64,000 nt of DNA from Archilochus colubris (Eukaryota > Chordata > Aves > Apodiformes > Trochilidae), in NCBI GenBank assembly GCA_023079485.1, contig CM041097.1, positions 14,169,561 through 14,233,560 on the forward strand, given 5' to 3'. Position numbers and translations under genes: made by a program. Below the pieces are notes generated by a model. That model made no database searches. It saw nothing but the letters and a program-made list of their open reading frames with translations, and was not told the origin of the DNA. Of the stretch, positions 1 through 11,300 are shown one piece after another (the stretch's first letter is position 1; each line of letters begins with the position of its first letter).

Positions 1-3000
1 ATTCTGCTCTTCTGCTGCTCATCTCGAAGGGTGTCTACGAGAAGGGTGGGCAGTGTGCAGAGAGGACTGAGATTCATTCGGAACAGATAACTCTCCCCTC
101 TTAGCGCACGGTGCGTGCTGGAGGAGCACTCACACCAGCTCTGCCAGACGTGCAGAGCAAACCCTGAAAAACCTCTGCAAACCCTCCCTGAGGGGCTGCA
201 CCAAGCCCCCCCACCCCCAGAGAAAGGGCTGTGCTGGAGAGGTGAGGCCCAGTTCTAGGAATGGCACAAAGGAACCGATCTCACCCACTACACCCAAACA
301 AATCATCTCCTCTCCTCTACAACCCTCGCAGCAACACAGACACAGAAGGTGCGAGGGATTATTCCACCCAAATTACCAGGCAGTTATTGCTCCTTTCCCC
401 TTCTCTCCAGGGTTTACACAAGCCAAGTAGCACTGGAAATGCTCCTCAAAGAGCTCCTTTTTCTACATGCACACGCAAAGCCTCTGTTCATGCTGGCAAG
501 GCATCATTGACACAAAAGAAACAAACTGCCATCCACTCATTCCTCCTTGGTGACACCCATGCAGTTTGGCACCTTTGTTTAGATGGTTATGAAAAGGTTT
601 AGTATTTATTACCATGAATTTCTTAACCACTGGTATCAGAAGGTGGAGTGGTAGCACCCAATGGCACTGAAGGAACTGAGGATGTGGCCATCTGAAATGG
701 GGAAAGAGGAGGAGGACAGGGCACAGGACCAGGAGGAGGAGTAGGTTACTCTGCAAGGGGTGAGAGAGGAGACAAAACTGCAATAGAAGATGCTACAGGT
801 AATGGAGAGAAACAAAGGATCCAGAAAGAAAAGGCTTAGTTATTCATCTAAACTTACAGCCTTGCCCTCTTGGTAGTGTCACAGCCTGACCAGACCACTA
901 CATCCCAAATGGACTTTATCTCAAATGGACTCCATCTTTCGGCTCTGGTGCAAGGGGGAGCCTGGTGCAGATGAGCAAGCTCCAGAAACAGGGGCTGCTG
1001 CTCCTCCTCCATCCTCTATGAAACTGAGCCAGCTCACCTTCCTGCCAGGGTTATTCTCTGTCGGCAGTTTAGCAGAGTTCAGAGCATCCTGGACATCAAC
1101 ACCTTTGCAGCTAATCCCTGCTCATATCAGCACCCGTCCTTTGCATTGCATAAAAAGCAAATGACAAACATACGGACAGCAAAGTATTTTTATTCCATCT
1201 TTATTGCCTGCTGACATGTTCAATATGCTCAAACTACATCTGAGGGACTGCATAGAGAGTGTTTCTTGTTTATATTTGATGTACGGCAGAACACTTTACA
1301 TTGCACCAAATGTTGAGCAAACGGTAACATAACAGAGAAGCTGCAATGGCAGCTGGAATATCTGAGGTGGGCTACAGAGACTCTCTGGGGGCAAAAGTCT
1401 GCTCATCTTATTCAAATGAATTGCTTTTCTGGCAAAATTCTCCTCTTACATGCCAAGTGACGAATACAGACCTAGTAACATGAGAAAACATGGAATAACT
1501 CTGAGAGCTTCAATTCCCCAGCAAGCTGAAGAATATATAGCAACTGAAAACTAGAGAAGAGACTGCAACCACAGAAAAAGGCCAGAAGAAAAGCTCCCTG
1601 AGTGAGAATCCATGTCCAAACCTGCAAACCCTTGCACACAAGAGTATCAATAGATTAATTTATGAAAAGCTATTTTAGGAAAAAGAATTCTCTGCTTTGG
1701 AGATTCCTTGTTCACAGGATGAGCACTCTGCCTCACCAGGGCCCTGGCCAGTCCCTACATGGAGGGTGCACCTGCAAACCAGATGCCTCTAGGAATGGAT
1801 TACACAGATCCTCAACACCTCTCTTTTACCTAAATCTCAAAATACCACTTGGGCAGATAGAGGCACCTCCTGTGCCCGATCCACACTAACTCTCACATTT
1901 TTGTGGCCATTTTAACCCCATTTGGAGTACAAACCAAGCGAGTGAAGTGTTGCTGGTGATCACACTTGGTTATTGGACTAGTTACTCAATTGTTTTCTCT
2001 AAATGGGCTCCTACTTACATGGCTCACAACCATCATAAATCTCTTCCACAGGATGGATTTTCTGGCCTGCCAAATAGTTTTGTGCTATGGAAGTAATGAA
2101 AAGTCCTCCTGAAACAGTTGAGTTTGGACCAATAATTTACTCAAAAGAAACTAATCAGTTTACACCAGGTGATTTAGGACCACAGAAACCAGCTGTGTAA
2201 GGTAGAAGATGGACTATGTGGACTCCTCCCCTTAGCAGCACAAGAAAGCCAGCACACAAACAAATTCTATCCCAAATGTGGAGCCTGGGGCAACTGGTTT
2301 ACACCATCTCAGTTCTTACACATGGGTGAAATCCTGTCCCATCTGTGACAGAGCTGCCAGCTGCTTCATCAGCAGTAGGATTTCTCCCTCTGGCTTAATC
2401 ACTTTGGTTCTGTGGTAGCACAAGACCTCCAGTGGATTTCATGTTATTCCATCACAGCATCTCTGTGCTGCTTTCACCACAGGATCCTGCACAAAGATTT
2501 TACTTCTCATAATTGGAGACCCTGGGGAATCCAGAGAGGAGGGAGGGAGAGATGGACCCAAGAGGAATCTGTGGCTTTATCAGGTTGGTGTGAAGATGGA
2601 GTGGCTCAGACTGGGGTCCCACACTTCTGTGGCCAGTGCAGTGCTTTCAATTGCCCTGGGGAAGGTGAGGGAAAATCTAACAGCCCAAGTTAACTGCTGA
2701 GATCCTTTTTGTATCTTTTTTGTTCTCTTTTGGTCAAAGAGGACATCATCTTCCTGTTTCCTTGAAATTCCTAACCACGGTCAAATATAAAGGTCTGAAA
2801 TTGGGAGGCCAGACAGTAAATAAAAGGCAAAAGGAAAAAAAACAAAAAAGAAAAAAAAACATTGAAAAATGATGGATGAGAGTTGTAGACAGTGTGAGGC
2901 AGTAATGAACATGAAGGGAAGAGAAATGTCAAGAAAGATATACTGACTCTGGTATAGTAAGTGATGAAACTTCTGTAGACTTCAATGGCCTTCAGATTTT

Positions 3001-3321
3001 ACCTCGAAAGGAAACATTTGCACCCAAGTACCTTCAGACAAACAGACAGAGCTTCCTCCTCATCTCATTAACTCCTCACCAAAACTGGTTTGGTTCTCCC
3101 TTTCACCAAACATTTATGTACGTCTGGAAACTCGTGGCTAGAGGTCTGCAACTGGGTAATCCTTGAGAAGATGCACAGGTTTAGAAAAAAATCCATGACT
3201 TAACACACACCCTATACAGAACCACAGCTCAATATCAATTACACAGCACTGAAAATGGCCAGAGAAAAGACTTAAATATCTCATGTTGTGATTTAAGATC
3301 ACACCTAGTTAAATCTGTTAC
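1..3321 (-). other. CADPS: CADPS intron, partial, downstream of the PH-start exon
   Basis: This is the 5' part of the intron after the exon at 3322-3388, starting with donor GTAACA at 3321-3316. No coding exon was recognised; in particular the next PH-domain exon is absent. It includes a GGA-rich purine stretch near 706-745 and an A-rich run at 2834-2859. The remainder is ordinary single-copy-looking sequence with no repeat I can identify. Confidence 0.8.
2834..2859 (+). repeat. A-rich low-complexity run
   Basis: The stretch is almost all A with single C and G interruptions. It could be the decayed poly-A of an old retroposed sequence, but no recognisable body precedes it, so I label it low complexity only. 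Confidence 0.7.
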
Positions 3322-3388
3322 CTGGACCAGGACAAAAAAACGTTTCTTCCATCTCTTCCAAACATTTTTACCAATGGCCCATAAATAC
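3322..3388 (-). CDS. CADPS: CADPS internal exon, PH domain start
   Basis: This 67-nt exon opens with one base completing the split Gly codon. It then encodes 22 codons, [18 protein letters not shown] then VLVQ. It is the first beta strand, the beta1-beta2 basic loop and the second strand of the pleckstrin homology domain. The cluster K-R-W-K-K-R is where PH domains of this family contact acidic phosphoinositides such as PI(4,5)P2. The acceptor is TTTCTCCTAG|G and the donor CAG|GTAACA, phase 0 out. The expected continuation (VSQYTFAMCSY...) was looked for on the minus strand below 3321 and not found, so the next exon is outside the window. Confidence 0.95.
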
Positions 3389-5367
3389 CTAGGAGAAAAG
3401 AATAGCTGAATTCAGTACACAAGTGACTATATGTTGTTGCTTTTCAATTTGCTTTTTTTACACTTAGAAATTGAAGTTAATGTGCAAGCAGCAGCAATTA
3501 CAAGATCCTTAAGCTTAGCAGTGTTCATGAATGTGTTTATTTCTAGCCCGAATATATAACCTGTAAAGAAAGTGACATGAAAAACTCCCAGAGCCTTAAT
3601 TTAAGTTACACAGTATTAATTCTCCTTTTGTCCTTCACATCTTGCTCAGAATTTAGGAGCCCTTTAATGCCAGTGAATGGCTACAACATGGTGGGATGGG
3701 TAAATAATACATTTGCAATGGAAGAATTAAGAGAGAGAAATCTTGAATGTTGCTTTAAGCCTTCACAAAACCATCTGGCTGAGGGGAGCTGTCAAACAGG
3801 AATACTTAATACAATCAAAACCAATGCCTGGGATCCCAGTAGCCAGTACACAGACTAAACCAGGTCTCTTTGCTGGTCAGCTTAAGATGAATCCCTAGAA
3901 ATCCCTTGGCTACAGATATTCAAAGCAAACTAAATAATTGCTAAGAAGAATCCAATTTACTGTTTTCTACAAAGGAAAAAATAACTTTAAAAATTAATGA
4001 CAAAATTAGCATTTAATCTCTGTGATGAAGCAGTCACTGCAACACTGTAATACAAACACTGGCAAAAACAGTGGCAGCACCAGAATAATAATTAACACAA
4101 GGATATTACTCAGCATTAATATGTCTTCTGTATCATTAGAATTATATTAGTTCTTATATTAGTTCCTTTTTGGTTATGGTAGGGGTTCCTTATGGCAGCA
4201 GAGATTCAACATACTTTGGGAATATGATCAAGCCCCAAAACTCCAAATTATTCTAATGTGGGCACTGAGCCTTTGCCTAGTTCAACAACAGGTCAATAAT
4301 TATGTTTTTTGTTATTGCCACTAACGTGAACAGAATGTCAACTGCAGCCCTGACAGCAAGCTACTAGTATAGCTAAACCAGGTAGTTTAAAGCAGCATCT
4401 TGTAAATCCACTGTTAGTTGAAGAAAGTCTGAGAAACGCCAGGACTGCCCAGTTGCTGTCAAGGAAACATGTATGACAGATAAAATGTCCTCTCTTGCTT
4501 TTGGTGCCTGTGGTTGTGGTGGAAAAATTAGACTTCATATGTGGCTACTGGCTCTGATCTCACTAGCAGAGATGACAGGAGGAGGTGGAGAAGGAATTAA
4601 AAAGAAATATGAAGTCCATCTAATAATGGACTGAATCTATCAAAACAGTACGAAAATAAAACCAAAATGAAGTTACTTTCATAGAACCAAAAACATACTG
4701 GAGAAAGTGTTAAATGAAGCAGTGATTTTCCTGAATAACTTCTGGTTTTAATCACATCCTCAGCTCTGAAAAGCAAGCAGGGGAAAGCCTTGCCAATGCT
4801 GTGAGCTACATCTTCCCAAGGATGATTCAATTTGTAATTGCAAGGCACAAAGGTGGCAGCCAGAGATCAACCTTGCCCCAGATCCCCTGGCACTCATATT
4901 TCCCTTCTGACCTTCCAGTCTTGCTCCAGGCAATTGCTATTTAATTGTTCTGTGTATCTCTCTATAAATAATGATGAGCACAACGAAGTTTATTTCAAGC
5001 AAAAAGTGCACTGTGCTTCTAGTCCTGACCCATCAATGATGGGAAACACAGAATAACTGAGGAAATTGTATCATGCTCAATAGAGAGTCAGGCAGTTCAC
5101 CTGTTATTTCCTTTCAGGAAAAACAGTAACCTAGCAATTTTCTGAGGAATACTGTTTAAAATGTAAACTGTTTGGCTGATATTCATTACACAGACTATGC
5201 TAAGAACATGGAAAGTGCATTATAAATGACTGAACTAATGCCACTTCTATATTTATCTTTAATCTTGACTTCCTGTGAAGTGGAGAAACAGCTTCTCTTC
5301 CAGAATCTTAAAAACCCAGACATTCCCCACTGCACATTCAAAACAAAGGGAATTCAAATCAAGTTAC
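3389..5367 (-). other. CADPS: CADPS intron between C2-end and PH-start exons
   Basis: This 1979-bp intron has donor GTAACT at 5367 and acceptor TTCTCCTAG ending at 3389. It is AT-rich, with no coding potential recognised and no identifiable transposon. A short direct repeat of ATATTAGTTC-like sequence occurs near 4143-4166. Confidence 0.9.
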
Positions 5368-5507
5368 CCAGAGTGCTTCATGTTTTGAGGCTTATCCATT
5401 CGCACTGCAAGCTTGATCTTCAGGTCTTGATCTGGGCAGTTTTTGGAAACAGTCATTTTGTGCCACTCTGATTGCTTTGGGCTGTTGGGAGTAGGGTGGA
5501 GAACAAC
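5368..5507 (-). CDS. CADPS: CADPS internal exon, C2-like domain end and C2-PH linker
   Basis: This 140-nt exon encodes 46 codons plus GG of a split Gly codon. It starts [18 protein letters not shown], continues [20 protein letters not shown] and ends KPQNMKHS(G). It carries the last strands of the C2-like domain and the short linker before the PH domain. The acceptor is ACTTGCAG|GTT (phase 0). The donor is TCTGG|GTAACT (phase 2). The [11 protein letters not shown] segment supports CADPS over CADPS2, which I recall as differing here. The plus-strand open frame covering most of this exon is antisense and not coding. Confidence 0.96.
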
Positions 5508-7862
5508 CTGCAAGTGTCAAAATCAACAATGTTAAAAGGAAAAATTATTCACAAAAGGGGTTTTAATGTGGAACAAAAGCACAGCAGATGAGCTACCCTT
5601 CTTCTAAAAGTCGGCCTGGAAATCTCTATTCCCATCAGTGAGGATGGCTTTTTACTGCTTTTTTTAGACTACAGTATTTTTAGAATGTAGACTACAGGCC
5701 TGATGGTGAACTGCTGTGATCAGCAAACCAGCAACAACTTTCTTCTGAGGTTGCCCACTGCAATGCCCCTGTTTCAGCCTCATACAACTCAGTCATCCTC
5801 CATCTCTCCCGACATTTCCTGGGAGAGGTGTGCTGTTCCCAGGGCTCATCTCTACCTAAAATGAGCACCTTAAATGAGCAACACCCTGAGATAGCAAGCC
5901 ACAGACTATCCTCACAGAACTACACCACATTCACCATTTTCTCCTGGTGCTTTAATATGTGTCCTCTGAGGTAGCTTAATTCTGTCCCCTCCTATTCCCT
6001 TTCTTCTTCTGATGCCTTCATTCTCAGAAGTGCCAGACTCCAGCCCAGCCCATAATTTTGTATTTCTCTGCTTTTTAAACTTTATTGCTGAGTCAATCAC
6101 CTAGGGGCTGTTTTCCATCAAAATATCCTTGACACTGTTACCTTCTGATGAATGATTTTACAAATTATTTTATTGCTTCCTCTGAAGACTCAGGCTAACA
6201 TAAGTAGATTCTTGACTTCACCCTTATTCATCAACAGTATTTATCACTTCTTTTATTGAATTAGAATAATGCTTTCTCTGGCAGGAATCTGGAGCTGTTA
6301 TTGGTCTCATAGATAACTGAGCAACATCAGTCTCCACTACATCACTCTTGGAAAAAAAACACATTTAAGCAAATCCTGAAGATGAAAGTGAGTCCTCTAT
6401 GCAGAGTGGTGTTACAAGCACAGATGGACCCAAACTCAGAGCAGCATCCATAGACCCCCACTGTAAGGCATGGTGTGCAAGCACATAGACTTGTACCAAA
6501 ACACATCTCTCAGTGAAGCAGCAGCCACTCAGGGTGTTTGAGATGCTCTCTACTTTGATTTCTAACTCCTTTTCATTAAAAGGAGCACAAACTTTGCTCA
6601 GCAGTGTTGCTATTCATGGCTCTTCCCCTCCCTGCTCTCAGAAGATGAAGTCTTGGCATCACTGAAATCCGCGGGAGCTTTGCCACCGGCTTCAATAGGG
6701 CCAGGATGTATTCCCATGCCTTCAGCTGCCCATCCAGCAAGTTCAGGGCTTGGGAGCATTTTCCAGCTCTCCCTTCAATAAAAGTGGTGAAATGAGGCGT
6801 GCTGGCTGCTTGCCAATTTAACACTTGCAATAGAAAGTGGGCATTGTACATGCCTGGCAGAGCACAAAGCTGCTTCTCAAAGGGCAGCTGAGCACGGGTG
6901 TTTTTGTGTATAAAACCTGCTTCCCTCTGCTCTTCGTGCTGATAGGTTTGTGCCCACTCCAACAACTAAACCAAGGGCTTAACACGCTCCTAGTTCCATT
7001 ATTTCATTATAAAAGAAACTCTGATGCAGCCTGAGCAGACACGCGTCATCTCTCAGCCGCTCCAGGCACACTGAGCATCCCTTTGATGTTGGGCCAACTG
7101 AGAGTGCTGGTGGCCATGGGCCAGAGGAAATCACCACTCAGCTCCTTGCCCTGGCCACTGATGGCCCAACCCCCTTCAGTCCACAGAAGCTCCAAGCAGA
7201 GGGATGGCTTCCTGCTGGACCAGGAATTAAAGAGCATTGGTGGTGCTGGCTCATCAGCATTTCGGGTCAGGAGGGGTTGCTTTGGGGCCTGATGTTTTCT
7301 CCAGAACAAGATGCATATCTAGTTGCTTCCCCAGACCAGCAAAGTCAGCACCATTTGTGGCTGCCAGTGGAAACAAGACTTAGAAAGCAAGGGGGTCTAC
7401 GGCTAGTGTAACCATGCAGGGGAGTAAGCTCTGACTGGCATCATGGCCATTGGGTGAAAAGCTCTGCTGATGCAGACTGAAGGGTCCCACATCACAGAAA
7501 AGGGCTGTCCAAAGATATTCTGTAGCTGTGGGCCACCAGTCCCAAGGCCCTGGTTTAAGGACCAGAGATGAGGGGCAGATATGGGGTGGGGAGATCAACT
7601 GATTTTGTGGCCAGAGTCCACTGGGAACCTGAGCTTTCTGCTGTTAACACAATTGATGGGGGGAACGGACACCCACATTTTGCTCCACACTCCAGCCCCA
7701 CTGAAACCCACAGTTCAGCCACAATCCCCAGGGGTGCCAGGATTTCCAGTCCATTGCAGTGAATACCTCAGGCAGAGCTTTCAAAAGCTCCAACCGTGCA
7801 CCGGCTGCTCAGCAGATACGAGAGCAGCTTAACGCTCTCTTGCCAAACTTAAATCCCTTCTC

Positions 7863-7879
7863 TTTTTTTTTTTTTTTTT
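7863..7879. repeat. Homopolymer T17
   Basis: Seventeen consecutive T on the plus strand (poly-A in the sense direction of CADPS). It is a simple repeat likely to vary in length, and no retroposon body was recognised next to it. Confidence 0.85.
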
Positions 7880-8079
7880 GCTTCAGCATAATCCCCTTTT
7901 CTGCCTCAGGAATGTCCATTTCCGTAAGCAACTTCTAAGGCTTTCCGGACTGCCAATATTGCACACAAGATCCTCTGCCTGTGTAGAGAGCAGGCACAGC
8001 CAGCTGAAACGCTGCCACTAAAAACTCTCAACAAAGACAGCATGCGAGATGCACTCCTTTCCAGCAGTGGAGAACTTGA

Positions 8080-8103
8080 TTTTTTAATTTTTTTTTCCCC
8101 CCC
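8080..8103. repeat. T-rich run followed by C7, 127 bp from an exon
   Basis: The plus strand reads T-rich with an AA interruption and then seven C. On the CADPS sense strand this is G7 followed by an A-rich run starting about 127 nt past the donor at 8229. It is low-complexity sequence. Confidence 0.8.
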
Positions 8104-8229
8104 TCCCTTCTCCTGAAGCTTGGCAAAAAAGCAGAGCACGTTGTGCTCCAAAGATATATCCGTACAGGAGAGATTTCTCTAGGAAAGCAGAGCCAGGAGG
8201 AAAGATTATTAAACTCAAAGCCACCTTAC

Positions 8230-8341
8230 CCTCCCAAGCTCTTTGTCCTCCAGAGCCAGCACTCCCGTGCTCTCTGTGAACAGCTTCACCTTCACTGCAG
8301 GAAGCGCGTGTGTTGTCGTGAAATCTCCTTGGGTGCCCCAG
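8230..8341 (-). CDS. CADPS: CADPS internal exon, C2-like domain middle
   Basis: This 112-nt exon starts with the single base that completes the split Thr codon. It then encodes 37 codons, [20 protein letters not shown] followed by [17 protein letters not shown]. It forms the central strands of the C2-like domain, where the WGTQGDF and VKVKLF motifs are characteristic. The acceptor is TTTCCACAG|C and the donor AGG|GTAAGG, leaving in phase 0. The exon is read on the minus strand. A 177-codon open frame that overlaps it in another frame (8084-8617) is a coincidental read-through. From memory, human CADPS has Ser where this has the first Thr of FTTTH. Confidence 0.96.
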
Positions 8342-11300
8342 CTGTGGAAATAAGGAGAGATGTTCAGCAACAACACCACAATTTGGGCATGCAGTGGTTA
8401 ACCAAAAATGTTCTGACTGGCACAAACCAAAGTGGTTGGGCTGTATGAGTGACAAGGACATAATTATCTTCTTAGAGAAATGAGGGACGGAGCAGCACAA
8501 AACCAGATTTAAGAGAACTTTTTTAGAGTGAACAATATGTCTCCTGCAGCAATACCCTGCATAGTCACACCAGTTCTTGAGGATGAACCTGCAACTAGGA
8601 CATCTGTAATCACTCATGCCTCTGCTCTTCTCTTGACTTTCCAGGTTGACAGGGAGGTCTGTTTAGCCACAACTTAACCCAGGTCCTGTTTTCAGTCTCA
8701 GCCCTGGTTTAAGTTCAAGCCATTGCATGTAGCATAAGCCTGCATAGCAGGACATCATCTCCTTAGGGATGGGATGGCAGTGGCCAGGAAGCCTCTCCAA
8801 CTACACAATGAACTGAAGCCACCATCTACTATTTGTACTTCATCAGTCATCCCCCAGGTGGTCCCTCAGCTTGGAAAGCAGTTGGGAAAGTAGCAGAGAA
8901 GACATGAAAATCCCTTCTGTACCAAGGGGTAAAAAGTCATGATCCTTTTAGGTTGGAGAATTCACTGTTGCATTTCAAGCTTTGTTTTTACAGCTCAGAA
9001 AGTTAGGAACTTATTAAAATAAACCCAGACAGAAACTTCCACATAGCACTAAGCAAAGCACTCCTAAAACCACACACACTTGCCCTCATTAGTAGAGAAC
9101 AGCTTGGCTGAATACAAAGGGAAGATGAAGGGCTGGGGAAGAGTGCCCCACCACAAGGAGGATGCTCCTGAAAACCCAGTCATGCAGAGGCCCAACATGA
9201 AACTTGCAGATAAAACCTGTTCTCTTTTCTTGTCTATTTTTTTTTTTAATAATTCATTTTGAGCTAGATTTCTATGCTGTTCTCAGACACCCTGAAAATT
9301 CAGCACGCTTCAAAATTCATGCAAAGTGTACAAGCAAGCCTGAGGAATAATCACATGGAATATACTTCTTGCAAACTAGAAGAAAACAAGAGTGTGCCAC
9401 GAGTAGCACCTCGGAGCAATGTGATGGAACACACACTGCCACCCAGGTGAGAGATGATACCATATCCCACTGACCACTTCTATTCACCCTTGTGCTATTA
9501 ATGACACTTCATCATTTTACACTGTGCGCAGATTAGCTCCTCTGCTGAAGAAGGGCAGTTCCCTTGAAATGACTGGGAAAAGGCTGAGAAGACACATGGT
9601 CCGGTGACCACACGTTCTTCAAACATAAATAACAAACAGCAAGTTTTGTATTTGGAAAGTTATCAGGAAAAATAACTCCTTCCTGTGCTGAAGGAGTATG
9701 GTTCTATGCTCTTCTCTCCTCTGAGAAAGTTTTGTCCAACTGAACTTAGCAGATGAGCATGGTCAGTGCAGAGATGATTTAACAATCTCAGTTCATTTGT
9801 CATCTTCTCTCTGAAGTTTTCTTTCCTCCACTGGTCCACACATTCCCTCTTTTAAAACGATGAATAACACTGCCACCAGTGCCAGGGAGCAGGGGCTTGG
9901 CATAAATTATCAACAGCACTACCAGTCCAGTCAGAACCCAAATATTGAACCTTTTTCATGTGAAATCCATCAACTACATAATAAATGTTTTAAACATAAT
10001 TACCAAGAAACAATCTGATTTTCTAATTGCAGCTTCAGGTCACAGGTTATGTTTTCTCTCAGAAAAAAGCCCCTTTGTTGTCACCAGGAGGATGATAATC
10101 TATTTTTGGGTGTAAGAGGAAAAAGTAAGGAAATATCCAGTTTTACAGTGTGTATTTTGACAGCATCTGCTTTATAGAACTCATATCTCTGTTTACTATT
10201 AAAAAGCTCTTATTTGCTGAAGCATTCCCAGACCATATGTTATCAACAAATGTTACTAACCAAATACAAACAGTAATTTTCATTAGGTTTCCTTCATGGG
10301 AACAACATTAACCACAAAGGGAATAAATGTTTCAAACGACCGTAAACATAAATGGCAAACCCCTGATAACACTGTGATGCTGACATACTCATACTCCCAA
10401 AACCCCCAAAAAGATGTGTGCCAATACCAAAGGACCCTCAGAGTTGGGTTTTGTGCAGGTTGAAGCCTGTGGTGATGTCATTAGTTACCATAGTGATGCT
10501 CAACATAAGGCCATCATTCATGTCACTGAAACATCATTTGTATTCAATCTAAATGTGCCATTTATCTGTGCTGTGTTTTACATTATTGTTCAGAAATTTA
10601 GCTCTGGACAGTAGTTAGGTATAAGGATCTTCTGAGGGACTAACAATGTAATTGGTTCATTTCCACATTTAATAATTAAGCAGGTTATGACTGCGGGGTA
10701 ATTATTTGTTGGGAAAGTGCCCTGGGTCTCACTCTGGACAAATCTCATGAAGTAGACACACTGTATTGTCTCCATATCACAGAGATCATGCTGGCACTTC
10801 AAAGCAATCATATATCTGTAAACAAAGACAAACAATGTCATTCTGGCTAAAAGGTAATATATATTTAGAAGCCACAGAAAAGAAGTAAAAAAGCAGAAAA
10901 ATCCTGACAGTACTTTCTTAGTTAGGACCATATTAACTGTCTGAATCCCACCTGTAACCCTCAGCCCAGCACTTCTTATTGCCCAGTGTATCCCAAAACC
11001 TGGAGCTGGCCATACATAAAGGCTTTGCTGGAATTATCACCCAATTTATGGCATCTGTGCTGTTCCAGTGGTATCACCAGGATCTACCTCCACCTCCAGA
11101 GCTTCTAGTTAGGCATCAAACTTAGCATGAACGGCTAAACTCTTCTGGCTGCAGAGCACCAGAGGATGACATGTCCTAGGTGCTAATTTGACAAATGTTG
11201 GCCCTTGTTTTACCTTTTACAAGCAAAGTGAGTAAACCACCATTGTAGACTTAGTGTGTAAGAGGGAGAGCATTGCCATTGCTCATACAGGTGCCATGCT

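Larger units (their letters stand above)
5508..8229 (-). other. CADPS: CADPS intron between C2-middle and C2-end exons
   Basis: This 2722-bp intron has donor GTAAGG at 8229 and acceptor CACTTGCAG ending at 5508. It contains the two T-rich runs annotated separately (7863-7879 and 8080-8103). A 129-codon minus-strand open frame at 6576-6965 shows no recognisable domain and is treated as non-coding. Confidence 0.9.

Noticed and set aside
841..905. Minus-strand GCT|GTAAGT donor-like sequence, considered as the next PH-domain exon
   Set aside because: The sequence before it does not encode the expected CADPS continuation and has no convincing acceptor.
6576..6965. 129-codon minus-strand open frame in the gene's orientation
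   Set aside because: It does not resemble any CADPS segment, and the flanking exons already join in frame without it, so a missing constitutive exon is excluded.
8084..8617. 177-codon minus-strand open frame
   Set aside because: It overlaps the CADPS exon at 8230-8341 in a different frame and reads through both splice sites; it is a shadow of the real exon.
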